From contig DAIMZH010000005.1 of NCBI GenBank assembly GCA_036734105.1, positions 1 through 64,000 of the forward strand: a stretch of DNA of 64,000 nucleotides. Direction: 5' to 3'. The notes below the pieces were generated by a model. It had not been told where the DNA came from and did no database searches. It was given only the letters and a program-made list of their open reading frames with translations. The DNA comes from Azoarcus_F sp036734105. GTDB lineage: Bacteria > Pseudomonadota > Gammaproteobacteria > Burkholderiales > Rhodocyclaceae. Made by a program: the position numbers and the translations under genes. Shown one piece after another: positions 35,918 to 44,565 of the stretch (its first letter is position 1; each line of letters opens with the position of its first letter).

Positions 35918-38164
35918 ATGCGTTTCAAATTTCCGATCATCATCATTGACGAAGACTTCCGGTCTGAAAATACCTCTGGCCTGGGGATACGTGCCTTGGC
36001 CAAGGCCATCGAGGAAGAGGGCATAGAGGTGCTGGGCGTCACCAGCTATGGCGACCTGACCTCTTTTGCGCAACAGCAGAGCCGTGGCTCGGCCTTCATC
36101 CTGTCTATTGATGACGAGGAGTTCTCGTCGGTTGAGGCGACCAACAAGGCAATTGCCGACTTGCGCGCCTTTGTGCAGGAGATCCGTTTCCGCAACGCCG
36201 ACATTCCGATCTTTCTGCATGGTGAGACTCGCACCAGCCGACACATTCCAAACGATGTGCTGCGCGAGATGCACGGTTTCATTCATATGTTCGAGGACAC
36301 CCCGGAATTCGTCGCCCGATACATAGTGCGCGAGGCCAAGAACTATCTCGAAACGCTGGCCCCGCCGTTCTTCCGGGCACTGACGCACTACGCTGCTGAC
36401 GGGTCCTATTCGTGGCACTGCCCAGGGCATTCTGGCGGCGTGGCGTTTCTGAAGAGCCCAGTCGGGCAGATGTTTCACCAGTTTTTTGGTGAGAACATGT
36501 TGCGTGCCGACGTCTGCAATGCCGTTGAAGAACTCGGCCAGTTGCTCGACCACACCGGGCCGGTGGCCGCCAGCGAGCGCAACGCCGCGCGCATCTTCAA
36601 CTGCGATCACCTTTACTTTGTCACCAATGGCACGTCCACCTCAAACAAGATGGTGTGGCACACCACCGTGGCGCCGGGTGACGTGGTGGTGGTGGACCGC
36701 AACTGCCACAAGTCCATCCTGCACTCCATCATCATGACTGGCGCGGTGCCGGTGTTTCTGACGCCCACCCGCAACCACTACGGCATCATCGGGCCGATTC
36801 CGCTTGAGGAGTTCTCGATGGAGAACATCCGCCGCAAGATCGCCGCCAACCCTTTCGCTGTCGAGGCGGGCGACCGCAAGCCGCGCATCCTCACCATCAC
36901 CCAGTCCACTTACGATGGCGTGGTGTACAACGTCGAAACCATCAAGGAGATGCTGGACGGCGAGATCGACACCTTGCACTTTGACGAGGCCTGGTTGCCG
37001 CACGCTGCGTTTCACGATTTCTATGGCGATTATCATGCGATTGGCGCAGACCGGCCGCGCTGCAAGTCGTCGATGATGTTCTCCACCCAGTCGACCCACA
37101 AGCTGCTGGCCGGGCTGAGTCAGGCCTCGCAGATTCTTGTGCAGGATTCCGAAACCCGCAAGCTCGATCGCGACATCTTCAACGAAGCCTATCTGATGCA
37201 CACCTCCACCTCGCCACAGTACGCCATCATCGCCTCGTGCGATGTGGCAGCGGCGATGATGGAGCCGCCGGGTGGCCCTGCATTGGTTGATGAGTCATTG
37301 CGCGAGGCGGTTGAGTTTCGTCGCTCGATGCGCAAGGTGGAAGACGAATTCGGTGCGGCCGATTGGTGGTTCAAGGTGTGGGGGCCGGAGTATCTGGCCG
37401 AGGAAGGCATCGGTGAGCGCGAAGACTGGATGCTGAAGGCGGGTGAGCGCTGGCATGGATTTGGCAACCTTGCCGAAGGCTTCAACATGCTCGACCCGAT
37501 CAAGGCCACGGTGATCACGCCGGGGCTGGACGTAGATGGTGATTTTGCCGAGTGGGGCATCCCTGCCGGCATCCTGACCCGCTATCTGTCCGAGCACGGC
37601 ATCATTGTTGAAAAAACTGGCCTTTATTCGTTCTTCATCATGTTCACAATCGGCATCACCAAGGGACGCTGGAACACGCTGGTGACCGAGTTGCAACAGT
37701 TCAAGGACGACTACGACCGCAATCAACCACTATGGCGTGTCATGCCCGAGTTTGTCGCCAAGTTTCCCAAATATGAGCGGGTTGGGCTGAAGGACTTGTG
37801 CGCTCAGATTCACTGCTTCTACAAGGCCCACGATGTGGCCAGACTGACCACCGAGATGTATCTTTCGGACATGGTCCCCGCCATGAAGCCGACGGACGCC
37901 TTTGCCAAGATGGCACACCGGGAGATCGAACGGGTATCCATTGACGCGCTTGAGGGGCGTGTAACCGCCATGCTGGTCACGCCGTATCCGCCGGGCATCC
38001 CTCTGCTGATTCCGGGGGAGCGTTTCAACGCTACTATCGTTCGTTACCTGAAATTTGCGCGTGATTTCAATGCCCGTTTTCCGGGCTTTGAAACCGATAT
38101 TCACGGGCTGGTGTGTGAGGATCATGAAGGCGTCAAGAGCTACCACGTTGACTGCGTAAAGTAG
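35918..38164 (+). CDS. Orn/Lys/Arg decarboxylase (PLP, class III)
   Basis: A large PLP-dependent basic amino acid decarboxylase of 748 residues, giving cadaverine, agmatine or putrescine. A receiver-like wing domain (about 1-130) precedes the PLP domain with SYSWHCPGHSGGVAF, NGTSTSNKMVWH, LHFDEAW and the PLP lysine in STQSTHKLLAG. A C-terminal domain ends with PYPPGIPLLIPGERF. Overall layout resembles LdcA/AdiA. Substrate cannot be fixed by eye. GGAG 6 bases before the ATG at 35918 supports this start; upstream in-frame ATGs at 35912 and 35843 are less likely. No antiporter gene accompanies it. Confidence 0.92.
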   Translation: MRFKFPIIIIDEDFRSENTSGLGIRALAKAIEEEGIEVLGVTSYGDLTSFAQQQSRGSAFILSIDDEEFSSVEATNKAIADLRAFVQEIRFRNADIPIFLHGETRTSRHIPNDVLREMHGFIHMFEDTPEFVARYIVREAKNYLETLAPPFFRALTHYAADGSYSWHCPGHSGGVAFLKSPVGQMFHQFFGENMLRADVCNAVEELGQLLDHTGPVAASERNAARIFNCDHLYFVTNGTSTSNKMVWHTTVAPGDVVVVDRNCHKSILHSIIMTGAVPVFLTPTRNHYGIIGPIPLEEFSMENIRRKIAANPFAVEAGDRKPRILTITQSTYDGVVYNVETIKEMLDGEIDTLHFDEAWLPHAAFHDFYGDYHAIGADRPRCKSSMMFSTQSTHKLLAGLSQASQILVQDSETRKLDRDIFNEAYLMHTSTSPQYAIIASCDVAAAMMEPPGGPALVDESLREAVEFRRSMRKVEDEFGAADWWFKVWGPEYLAEEGIGEREDWMLKAGERWHGFGNLAEGFNMLDPIKATVITPGLDVDGDFAEWGIPAGILTRYLSEHGIIVEKTGLYSFFIMFTIGITKGRWNTLVTELQQFKDDYDRNQPLWRVMPEFVAKFPKYERVGLKDLCAQIHCFYKAHDVARLTTEMYLSDMVPAMKPTDAFAKMAHREIERVSIDALEGRVTAMLVTPYPPGIPLLIPGERFNATIVRYLKFARDFNARFPGFETDIHGLVCEDHEGVKSYHVDCVK

Positions 38165-38174
38165 TAGTGCAAAG

Positions 38175-38202
38175 CCGCTTGGTCGGTTTTTTGGCCAGGC
38201 GG
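38175..38202. terminator. Hairpin between convergent decarboxylase and folA genes
   Basis: A 10-bp stem with three G-U pairs (CCGCTTGGTC at 38175-38184 with GGCCAGGCGG at 38193-38202) encloses a T-rich 8-base loop. It lies 10 bases past the decarboxylase stop, before the convergent folA end. No long T run follows on either strand, so termination is tentative. Confidence 0.4.
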
Positions 38203-38250
38203 TAAAACGAGATGCCAGCGATCCGGCAGCAAACAGCTTTGCCTGCTGGT

Positions 38251-38754
38251 TCAGAGTCGGCGCTGGTATTCGACAAAGTCGAATGCGTGGTCGTTGTCGC
38301 TGTCGGCCGGGTGATGTTCGCGACTGACTTCAGTGAACAGGTCCGGGGCAATGTCGGGAAAGAATGCATCGCCCGCCATGCTGGCATGTACTTCGGTGAT
38401 CAGAAGTCGATCAGCGCCAGCAATGAGTTGCCGATACAAGTCGGCTCCACCAATCACGAAAACTGGTCCGCTTTGGTTGTTGGAGGCGACCACGGCTTGC
38501 TGGGGAGATACGAACACCTCGGCTCCGCTGGCGATGTAATCCGGATTGCGGGTGATGACGATGTTGCGTCGCTTTGGCAGTGGGCGGCCGAGAGACTCCC
38601 AGGTCTTGCGCCCCATGATCACCGGGTGCCCGCTGGTGTGGGCCTTGAAGTGGGCCAGATCTGCCCGCAAGCGCCATGGCAGCGTGTTGTCCAGCCCGAT
38701 GACGCCATTGCTGGCCACCGCCGCAATCAGTATCAGCTCGGTTTTTTCGCTCAT
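38251..38754 (-). CDS. folA: Dihydrofolate reductase
   Basis: Reduces dihydrofolate, the by-product of thymidylate synthase, to tetrahydrofolate. The 167 residues include VASNGVIGLDNTLPWRLRAD with the catalytic acid in RADLAHF, MGRKTWESLGRPLP and the NADPH loop VIGGADLYRQ. Its ATG overlaps the thyA stop by ATGA, so both enzymes of the dTMP cycle are made together. Confidence 0.97.
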   Translation of the reverse strand: MSEKTELILIAAVASNGVIGLDNTLPWRLRADLAHFKAHTSGHPVIMGRKTWESLGRPLPKRRNIVITRNPDYIASGAEVFVSPQQAVVASNNQSGPVFVIGGADLYRQLIAGADRLLITEVHASMAGDAFFPDIAPDLFTEVSREHHPADSDNDHAFDFVEYQRRL

Positions 38755-39545
38755 ACCGCCACTGGTGCCTTGATGTGTGGGTGGGGGTCGTAGCCTTCGA
38801 GCGTGAAGTGCTCAAAGCGGAAACCAAAGATGTCGCGAACCGTTGGGTCAATCCGCAAGGTCGGCAAAGCCCGGGGTGTGCGCGAGAGTTGCTCCCGGGC
38901 TTGATCCAAATGGTTGAGGTAGAGATGGCAATCGCCCCCGGTCCAGATGAATTCGCCCGGTTCGAGGTCACACACCTGCGCGACCATCAGGGTGAACAAG
39001 GCATATGAGGCAATGTTGAAGGGCACGCCCAGAAAGATGTCGGCGCTGCGCTGATAGAGCTGGCACGACAGTCGGCCATCAGCGACGTAAAACTGAAAAA
39101 GCGCATGGCACGGAGGCAGAGCCATGCCGTCGACTTCGCCTGGATTCCAGGCAGACACGATGTGCCGACGTGAATCAGGGTTGTGTTTGATGCCGTCAAT
39201 AAGCCGACTGATCTGGTCGATGGTCTCGCCGTTTGCGGTTTCCCAGCGTCGCCATTGCTTGCCATACACGGGACCGAGTTCGCCACGCTCATCGGCCCAT
39301 TCGTCCCAGATGCTGACGCCGTTATCGCGCAAATAAGCAATGTTGGTGTCACCCTTGAGAAACCACAGCAACTCGTGAATGATTGAGCGCGTGTGCAGTT
39401 TTTTTGTGGTGAGCAGCGGAAAACCTGTAGCGAGGTCAAAACGCATCTGCCAGCCAAACACTGACAAAGTGCCTGTGCCGGTGCGGTCATTCTTGCGGTG
39501 ACCATGCTCAAGCACATGGCGCATCAGATCATGATATTGCTTCAT
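38751..39545 (-). CDS. thyA: Thymidylate synthase
   Basis: Methylates dUMP to dTMP using methylene-THF. The 264 residues match the E. coli enzyme length and include DRTGTGTLSVFG, the nucleophile in LPPCHALFQFYV, QRSADIFLGVPFNIASYA and GDCHLYLNHL. The frame is open to 39638, but the ATG at 39545 starts the conserved MKQYHDLMRHVLEHG. It precedes folA with a 4-base overlap. Confidence 0.97.
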   Translation of the reverse strand: MKQYHDLMRHVLEHGHRKNDRTGTGTLSVFGWQMRFDLATGFPLLTTKKLHTRSIIHELLWFLKGDTNIAYLRDNGVSIWDEWADERGELGPVYGKQWRRWETANGETIDQISRLIDGIKHNPDSRRHIVSAWNPGEVDGMALPPCHALFQFYVADGRLSCQLYQRSADIFLGVPFNIASYALFTLMVAQVCDLEPGEFIWTGGDCHLYLNHLDQAREQLSRTPRALPTLRIDPTVRDIFGFRFEHFTLEGYDPHPHIKAPVAV

Positions 39546-39588
39546 CGGGGTGCCCGCAGTAGTGTGACTCGTGATTTTACCTGCTAAT

Positions 39589-39616
39589 AGACGCAAGGTC
39601 ACAGACGCAAGGTCAC
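39589..39616. repeat. 14-bp tandem duplication upstream of thyA
   Basis: AGACGCAAGGTCAC occurs twice without a gap at 39589-39602 and 39603-39616. It lies 44 bases upstream of thyA. It may be a replication slip; no regulatory role can be assigned. Confidence 0.6.
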
Positions 39617-39626
39617 AGGGTAAACG

Positions 39627-39662
39627 ATTCAGGGGCAACGGGTTGCCCCGTTGCCCCTGAAT
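39627..39662 (-). terminator. Terminator hairpin downstream of phaP
   Basis: A perfect 16-bp stem (39627-39642 with 39647-39662) carries a TTGC loop. It starts 27 bases past the phasin stop on the minus strand and is followed by a short CGTTTACC. The strength and position suggest that it ends the phasin transcript before thyA. Confidence 0.75.
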
Positions 39663-39689
39663 TCAGGCTACCGTTTCGCGGTCAGGCGA

Positions 39690-40253
39690 TCAGGCAGCTT
39701 TTTTGGCGGCACCAGCCTTGGAGGCGGTACCAACAGCCTTGACGGTTGCTTCGGCAGTGGCGTTGGCGTTGGCTTCGGCCATTTCGACCACTTGCTTGGC
39801 AGCCTTGCTTACGCTGTCGTAGGCGCTGTTGGCAGCGGCGATGGCGGACTTGACGGCAGCCACGGCGAAATCAGAACCAGCCGGTGCGGACTTGGCGGCG
39901 TTTTCGAGGGCGGAAGCAACGCTGGCGTTGGCTTCAGCGATTTTGGCTTCTACCATTTTGGCAGCTTCTTGCTGGCTCTGCGAAGCGATTTCATACACGC
40001 TGCGGTTGTAGGCGATGGCTTTTTCAAGCATCGGCTGAGCAATAGCGGCCTGCAGAGCGGCGAACTGCTGCGCGTCCTTGACGGCAAGCATGGCCTTGGT
40101 GTTTGCGATGCTGTCTTCGAGCAGGGCACGAGCGGTGTTCAGGTTGAGGGCGGCAAGGCGCTCAACGGTGGCGAATGCGCTGTTGGCAAAGTTCAGAGCG
40201 GTTTCAACGTTGGCTTTGTTGTTTGCGGCGAATTGTTCGGGTGTGTTAAACAT
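39690..40253 (-). CDS. phaP: Phasin, polyhydroxyalkanoate granule protein
   Basis: A 187-residue low-complexity protein, rich in Ala, made almost wholly of amphipathic helix, as in PHA granule-coating phasins. It opens with FNTPEQFAANNKANVETAL, a typical phasin_2 start, and ends in a Lys/Ala tail (AGAAKKAA). The ATG at 40253 has AGGAG 6 bases upstream; the in-frame extension to 40313 lacks one. It implies that the organism stores PHA. Strong promoter and terminator flank it as a single-gene unit. Confidence 0.93.
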   Translation of the reverse strand: MFNTPEQFAANNKANVETALNFANSAFATVERLAALNLNTARALLEDSIANTKAMLAVKDAQQFAALQAAIAQPMLEKAIAYNRSVYEIASQSQQEAAKMVEAKIAEANASVASALENAAKSAPAGSDFAVAAVKSAIAAANSAYDSVSKAAKQVVEMAEANANATAEATVKAVGTASKAGAAKKAA

Positions 40254-40320
40254 TTGAATCTCCTGAAGGCTTGTCGGGTTGAGGTTTGCTTGTTGCATGT
40301 TGCGGTGCAGCATGGTTCGT

Positions 40321-40348
40321 ATTATAGGCCCGCTTTTACTGACGTCAA
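40321..40348 (-). promoter_or_regulatory. Strong sigma-70-type promoter of phaP
   Basis: On the minus strand, TTGACG (40343-40348) and a perfect TATAAT (40321-40326) are spaced 16 bases apart. Transcription would start near 40314, leaving a leader of about 60 bases. Such a strong promoter fits the abundance of phasins. Confidence 0.8.
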
Positions 40349-40350
40349 CT

Positions 40351-40377
40351 GATTTATGGCGCAGTGCACCATAAATC
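40351..40377. promoter_or_regulatory. 9-bp palindrome next to the phaP -35
   Basis: GATTTATGG (40351-40359) and CCATAAATC (40369-40377) form a perfect inverted repeat with a 9-base spacer. It ends 2 bases upstream of the phaP -35. Candidate binding site for a PHA-responsive regulator such as PhaR, though I cannot match it to a known PhaR consensus. Confidence 0.5.
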
Positions 40378-40532
40378 GTGAAATCTTCACAAACTCGTCA
40401 TTTTTCGGGACGAGGAGGGTGCCTCAAGATGCTGGAGGATCCGCCGGATGTGGTGTTGGGTTGGGGGAGAGGGCATGCGCAGGCTGGATCAGGCTCGGTG
40501 ATTGGTGTCGAGCCCCAACCCCCTCTCCCCAA

Positions 40533-40555
40533 CCCTCTCCCGCGAGGGGAGAGGG
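40533..40555. repeat. REP-like palindrome
   Basis: CCCTCTCCC (40533-40541) and GGGAGAGGG (40547-40555) form a 9-bp stem around GCGAG. A partial copy of the left arm (CCCCCTCTCCCC) lies just upstream at about 40519-40530. Sequences of this type are scattered in many beta- and gammaproteobacterial genomes as intergenic repeats. Confidence 0.65.
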
Positions 40556-40574
40556 AGCAAGAACCCGCCGACAA

Positions 40575-40678
40575 GACATTCCACGCGTTGGAAAACAAAA
40601 GACATTCCACGCGTTGGAAAACAAAAGACGTTCCACGCGTTGGAAGACAAAAGACGTTCCACGCGTTGGAAGACAAAA
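40575..40678. repeat. 26-bp tandem repeat, four near-identical hairpin units
   Basis: Four head-to-tail units start at 40575, 40601, 40627 and 40653. Each contains TTCCACGCGTTGGAA, whose ends TTCCA/TGGAA can pair, followed by an A-rich tail (ACAAAA). Units 1-2 differ from 3-4 by only a few bases. Degenerate copies continue to about 40790 (CCCGCGTTACGGG near 40698; others at about 40733 and 40765) in which stem arms change together. Frames through the array encode only periodic peptides, so I treat it as non-coding. There are no unique spacers, so it is not a CRISPR array. Confidence 0.85.
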
Positions 40679-40820
40679 CCCGCCGGCATGACGTTTCCCG
40701 CGTTACGGGAGCAAAAAATGCGGCGGCATGACCTTCCCTGCGGTTGAAGGCCAAACGGCATGGCGTTCCTCGCGTCGGGGTGGACAAAAACCCGGGTGAA
40801 TGGGTATTTGGTTGCCTGGG

Positions 40821-41597
40821 TCAGCGGTGCTTGAAGTCTGCCTTGCGCTTGGCGACAAAAGCGGCCATGCCTTCTTTCTGGTCTTCCAGGGCAAAGGCAG
40901 AGTGAAAGGCGCGGCGTTCGAACAGCAGGCCTTCATTGAGACTGCTTTCGTAGGCGCGATTGATCGACTCCTTGATCATCATCACTACCGGTAGCGAGAA
41001 GCTGGCCATGGTGCTCGCTGCCGATAATGCCTCATCCAGCACTTTGTCTGCCGGCACGATGCGCGCCACCAGGCCTGCTCGTTCGGCTTCTTCGGCATTC
41101 ATCATGCGTGCGGTGAGGCACATGTCCATTGCCTTGGCCTTGCCTATGGCTCTTGGCAGACGTTGAGTGCCGCCGGCACCGGGCAGAATGCCCAGTTTGA
41201 CCTCTGGCTGGCCGAAGCGCGCGGTGTCGGATGCGATGATCATGTCGCACATCATGGCCAGCTCGCATCCACCGCCCAAGGCATAGCCAGACACTGCAGC
41301 AATGACGGGTTTGCGGCAGGTCTTGACGCGTTCCCAGTTGCGGGTGATGTAGTCGCCCTTGTAGGCGTCCATGTAGGAAAACCCGGCCATTGCGCCGATG
41401 TCTGCACCTGCCGCGAAGGCCTTTTCGGAGCCGGTAATGACTATCGCGCCAATGTTTTCGTCTGTCTCAAACTGATCGAGTGCTGCACCAACCTCGTCGA
41501 TCAGGCTATCGTTCAAGGCGTTCAGGGCCTGTGGGCGGTTGAGCGTGATCAGACCGACACGATCGCGTTTTTCGACGAGAATGAATTCAAAAGTCAT
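40821..41597 (-). CDS. Enoyl-CoA hydratase
   Basis: A crotonase-fold protein of 258 residues that hydrates 2-enoyl-CoA in fatty acid or PHA-linked metabolism. The oxyanion hole region AFAAGADIGAM, the first catalytic Glu in GGGCELAMMCD and the second in LGILPGAGGTQRLPR are all present, so it should be a true hydratase (EchA/PaaF-like). GGAG precedes the ATG at 41597. It follows lptA by only 30 bases, an unusual neighbour. Confidence 0.92.
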   Translation of the reverse strand: MTFEFILVEKRDRVGLITLNRPQALNALNDSLIDEVGAALDQFETDENIGAIVITGSEKAFAAGADIGAMAGFSYMDAYKGDYITRNWERVKTCRKPVIAAVSGYALGGGCELAMMCDMIIASDTARFGQPEVKLGILPGAGGTQRLPRAIGKAKAMDMCLTARMMNAEEAERAGLVARIVPADKVLDEALSAASTMASFSLPVVMMIKESINRAYESSLNEGLLFERRAFHSAFALEDQKEGMAAFVAKRKADFKHR

Positions 41598-41627
41598 GTT
41601 GTCTCCATAGTGGATTTTTGAGCTTGG

Positions 41628-42152
41628 CTAGTTGCCGCCGCGTGGCTGGATGACCGCGCGCACCCGGCCGTTGCCGCTACCGTCTGTTGCGTTGCTGCGA
41701 GCAGCATACTGTTCAGTCAGGGCGTCGTATTCAATGTAGTCGCCACGCACGGTATCACCGCCTGAGGTAACCGCGGCGCGGTTGAACAGTCTGGCCTGTT
41801 CAGTCCGGGTGTCGTATTCGATGCGCTGAGCCTCGCCTTCGACAAATTCGTCTATGCCCTCGCGTTTTTGGCGAAAGCGTGCGAGCCCGTCGCGTCCCCC
41901 GCTGGCAATGCCAGTCTCGAAACCGTCGGCACCTTGCATGACCACGATGCGTTCACCGCGAATGGACAGGGAGCCTTGGGTCAGGACGACATTGCCTTCG
42001 AAGGTGTGTGTTTTGTTGCGGTCATCGACGGTGACACGGTCGGCTTCGATATTGACCGGGTGTTTGCGGTCGTCGCGCTCCGCCATTGCGTTGCCGGGTA
42101 GTGCCAGCATGACAGTGAGCAGCGCCGTCAGAGTGAAGGGCAGCAGTTTCAT
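41628..42152 (-). CDS. lptA: Lipopolysaccharide transport periplasmic protein LptA
   Basis: Forms the periplasmic bridge that carries LPS from LptC to LptD. The 174 residues have a signal peptide (about 1-24, ANAMA-like end) and an OstA/LptA beta-jellyroll domain with PVNIEADRVTVDDRNKTHTF and GNVVLTQGSLSIRGERI. It overlaps lptC by ATGA. lptB would normally follow but does not here. Confidence 0.93.
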   Translation of the reverse strand: MKLLPFTLTALLTVMLALPGNAMAERDDRKHPVNIEADRVTVDDRNKTHTFEGNVVLTQGSLSIRGERIVVMQGADGFETGIASGGRDGLARFRQKREGIDEFVEGEAQRIEYDTRTEQARLFNRAAVTSGGDTVRGDYIEYDALTEQYAARSNATDGSGNGRVRAVIQPRGGN

Positions 42153-42736
42153 TCAGTGTCTCCGGGTTGTCGTGGCGGCAGGCTAACCCGTGCGTTGCCA
42201 ATGAGTTCGAGTGTGCCGAGCAGATTGTCACTGCGCAAGCCGTCTGCGGTGGCGATGCTGCGGCCCTGGGTCAATGTGACGAAGTTGTCTGTGGCCGCGC
42301 GTTGGGTGTCGGGCCACAGGGTGAGGGTTTCGGACACAATGGAAACGTCGGCAGCACCCGCGATACCGTCACGAAAGATACGGGCGTTGCCGGTTAATTC
42401 GACTACATCGCCACCCTCGCGGGTTTCGCCGCGGTCGGCGAGCAAGCGCAGAAGCCCGTCGGCGCTGCGATAGTGCAGGCGGAGTTGGTCAAACACCGAG
42501 ATGTCCCCTATCGGGTAGTGTCTGATCTGGTCTGCGACCATGATATAGCGCAAGCTGCCGTCGTCACCAAACTGCGTGCTGCGAATCTGGTGGCCAATGA
42601 AGTCCGGGTGTTGGCGCGCCTCGGCAGTCGGACGCGGCACTTCTGTCCGTGAGGTACGCTCCAGCCAAAGTGTTGCCGCTGCAAGCAGGGCAAGGGCTAA
42701 AACTGGATAGAGGTGGTCGAGGTTGATGCGAGCCAT
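42149..42736 (-). CDS. lptC: LPS export system protein LptC
   Basis: A 195-residue protein with a single N-terminal membrane anchor (about 6-24) and a periplasmic jellyroll, which takes LPS from LptB2FG and hands it to LptA. It contains RTEVPRPTAEARQHPDFIGH and a pattern of beta repeats typical of the family. It sits between kdsC (19 bases) and lptA (4-base overlap). Confidence 0.9.
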   Translation of the reverse strand: MARINLDHLYPVLALALLAAATLWLERTSRTEVPRPTAEARQHPDFIGHQIRSTQFGDDGSLRYIMVADQIRHYPIGDISVFDQLRLHYRSADGLLRLLADRGETREGGDVVELTGNARIFRDGIAGAADVSIVSETLTLWPDTQRAATDNFVTLTQGRSIATADGLRSDNLLGTLELIGNARVSLPPRQPGDTE

Positions 42737-42755
42737 GGTTGAGCGTGAGTGTTGA

Positions 42756-43277
42756 TCAGTTCAGATAGGCCATCAACATATCGTTGAGGCAACCTCTGGC
42801 GTCGAGGATCAGTTCGCAAACCTCTCTCACCGCGCCGCGCCCTCCGCCAAGTGAGCAGACATGCGTTACGTGCTGCCTGACAAAGGCGTGACCGTCGGCA
42901 GGCGAGGCACTGAAACCACATGCGCGAAGTACCGGTAGATCAACCACGTCATCGCCCATGTAACCGGCCTGTTGCCAGTCAAGTCCGCGCTGTGCCAGCA
43001 AAGTGCCCAGGCAGCTCCGTTTGTCCTCTACGCCCATATGCAGTTCGGCGATGCCGAGATTGGCTGCACGCAGCGCCAGCGCCTGCGAGCGCCGCCCGCT
43101 GATGATGGCAACCTCGACGCCCGCCGATTGCAGCATCTTGATGCCGTGACCATCCAGGCTGGAGAAGACCTTGATTTCGTCGCCCGCCGATGAGAAGTGC
43201 AGACCCCCGTCGGTGAGTACGCCATCCACGTCGAGTCCCATCAACGCCACTTTGGCAGCGGCAGCGCGTGCATTCAT
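42756..43277 (-). CDS. kdsC: KDO-8-phosphate phosphatase
   Basis: A small HAD hydrolase of 173 residues releasing phosphate from KDO-8-P, an LPS core precursor. Motif I DVDGVLTDG, motif II ISGR and motif IV GYMGDDVVDLPVL are clear, and the lack of a cap domain fits KdsC. Its ATG shares one base with the kdsD stop (TGATG), showing coupling. Confidence 0.95.
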   Translation of the reverse strand: MNARAAAAKVALMGLDVDGVLTDGGLHFSSAGDEIKVFSSLDGHGIKMLQSAGVEVAIISGRRSQALALRAANLGIAELHMGVEDKRSCLGTLLAQRGLDWQQAGYMGDDVVDLPVLRACGFSASPADGHAFVRQHVTHVCSLGGGRGAVREVCELILDARGCLNDMLMAYLN

Positions 43278-44266
43278 CAGATCACCTTGGCTTGCATGAG
43301 GTCGTGAGTATTCAGGGCGCCAACAATGATGCCCTGATCATCGAGAACGAGTAGCTGGCTGATGCGCAGGCGCTCCATGGTTTCGGCCGCTTCTGCCGCG
43401 AGCGCCTCGGGCCGTATGTGCTGCGGGTGAGGGGTCATGATCTTGCTCAGGCGTGCTGCCTGGATGTCGATGCCACGTTCAATGGCACGGCGCAGATCTC
43501 CGTCGGTGAAGATGCCGATGACTGCCTGCTTGTCGTCAATGACTGCCGTCATGCCCAGTCCGCCGCGGGTCATGGCCAGCAGTGTGTCGGCGAGTCCGGC
43601 ATCAGCATGCATGCGCGGCACGTTTTCAGCCGGTCGCATCACGTCCCGCACATGGGTCAGCAGCCTGCGCCCGAGCGCGCCACCGGGATGCGCCCTGGCA
43701 AAGTCCTCGCTGCTGAAGCCGCGTGCGTCGAGCAGGGCAACTGCGAGTGCGTCGCCCAATGCCAGTGCGGCGGTGGTGCTGGCGGTGGGGGCAAGATTGA
43801 GCGGGCAGGCTTCTTCAGTGACCGCCGCGTCAAGGTGGATGTCGGCCTGACGGGCGAGGGGCGACTCCGCTCGCCCGGTGATGGCAACCAGACTGGCACC
43901 CTGACGCTTGACCAGAGGGACGATCATCAGGAGTTCGTCGCTGGAGCCTGAGTTGGATAGTGCGATGACGACATCGTCAGCGGTGATCATGCCGAGATCG
44001 CCGTGGGCAGCTTCGGCCGCGTGAACAAAATAGGCGGGTGTGCCGGTGCTCGCCAGCGTGGCGGCAATCTTGCGTCCGATGTGCCCGGACTTGCCGATGC
44101 CGCAGACGATAACCCGCCCTTTGCGCGACAGGATGAGGTCTACCGCGTCGGTCATCTCATCACCGAGCCGGTCGGCCAGTGCAGCCACTGCCCTTGCTTC
44201 GATGCGCAGCACTCGCCTGGCCATTTCGATGGCGCGAGAGGATGAGCTAGGGCGGGCAGCAGTCAT
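43277..44266 (-). CDS. kdsD: D-arabinose-5-phosphate isomerase
   Basis: Converts ribulose-5-P to arabinose-5-P, the first dedicated step to KDO. The 329 residues comprise a SIS domain (about 20-175) with GIGKSGHIGRKIAATLASTG and ALSNSGSSDEL, and two CBS domains (about 205-329). The ATG at 44266 gives the usual length; the frame is open to 44356. It starts the kdsD-kdsC-lptC-lptA operon and is divergent from mlaF across a gap of 299 bases that shows no strong promoter. Confidence 0.95.
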   Translation of the reverse strand: MTAARPSSSSRAIEMARRVLRIEARAVAALADRLGDEMTDAVDLILSRKGRVIVCGIGKSGHIGRKIAATLASTGTPAYFVHAAEAAHGDLGMITADDVVIALSNSGSSDELLMIVPLVKRQGASLVAITGRAESPLARQADIHLDAAVTEEACPLNLAPTASTTAALALGDALAVALLDARGFSSEDFARAHPGGALGRRLLTHVRDVMRPAENVPRMHADAGLADTLLAMTRGGLGMTAVIDDKQAVIGIFTDGDLRRAIERGIDIQAARLSKIMTPHPQHIRPEALAAEAAETMERLRISQLLVLDDQGIIVGALNTHDLMQAKVI

Positions 44267-44565
44267 GGTGGCACAAGAAGGATCGATTCGACTGCACATT
44301 CTATCAGGCTGTGCCAGCCAGACGAAAAGTCGGGCATTGTTGTTGTCACAAAACATGTTTGTCCGGGTCTCTCATCTCGTCGCGATCTTGTGTGACGCAT
44401 TTATCGAACCCGAGCATTCTGTTGGCAATGAAGCTTGCCATGCGTCGATGTTGCTGGCATCGTCATCCGGGTGCCGCAATCTGGCTCTTACCCGGAATTA
44501 CGTTCAGACCATGTCCGGTCTCTGGTAACATCCTTAACCTTATTTCGCTTTACAGGTCGATTCAA

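Noticed and set aside
40356..40787. Overlapping frames in and around the tandem repeat that encode periodic peptides
   Set aside because: Open frames arise on both strands because the array has few stops; no start signal or domain supports translation.
40575..40790. CRISPR array
   Set aside because: Units are directly adjacent with no unique spacers, and no cas genes are nearby.
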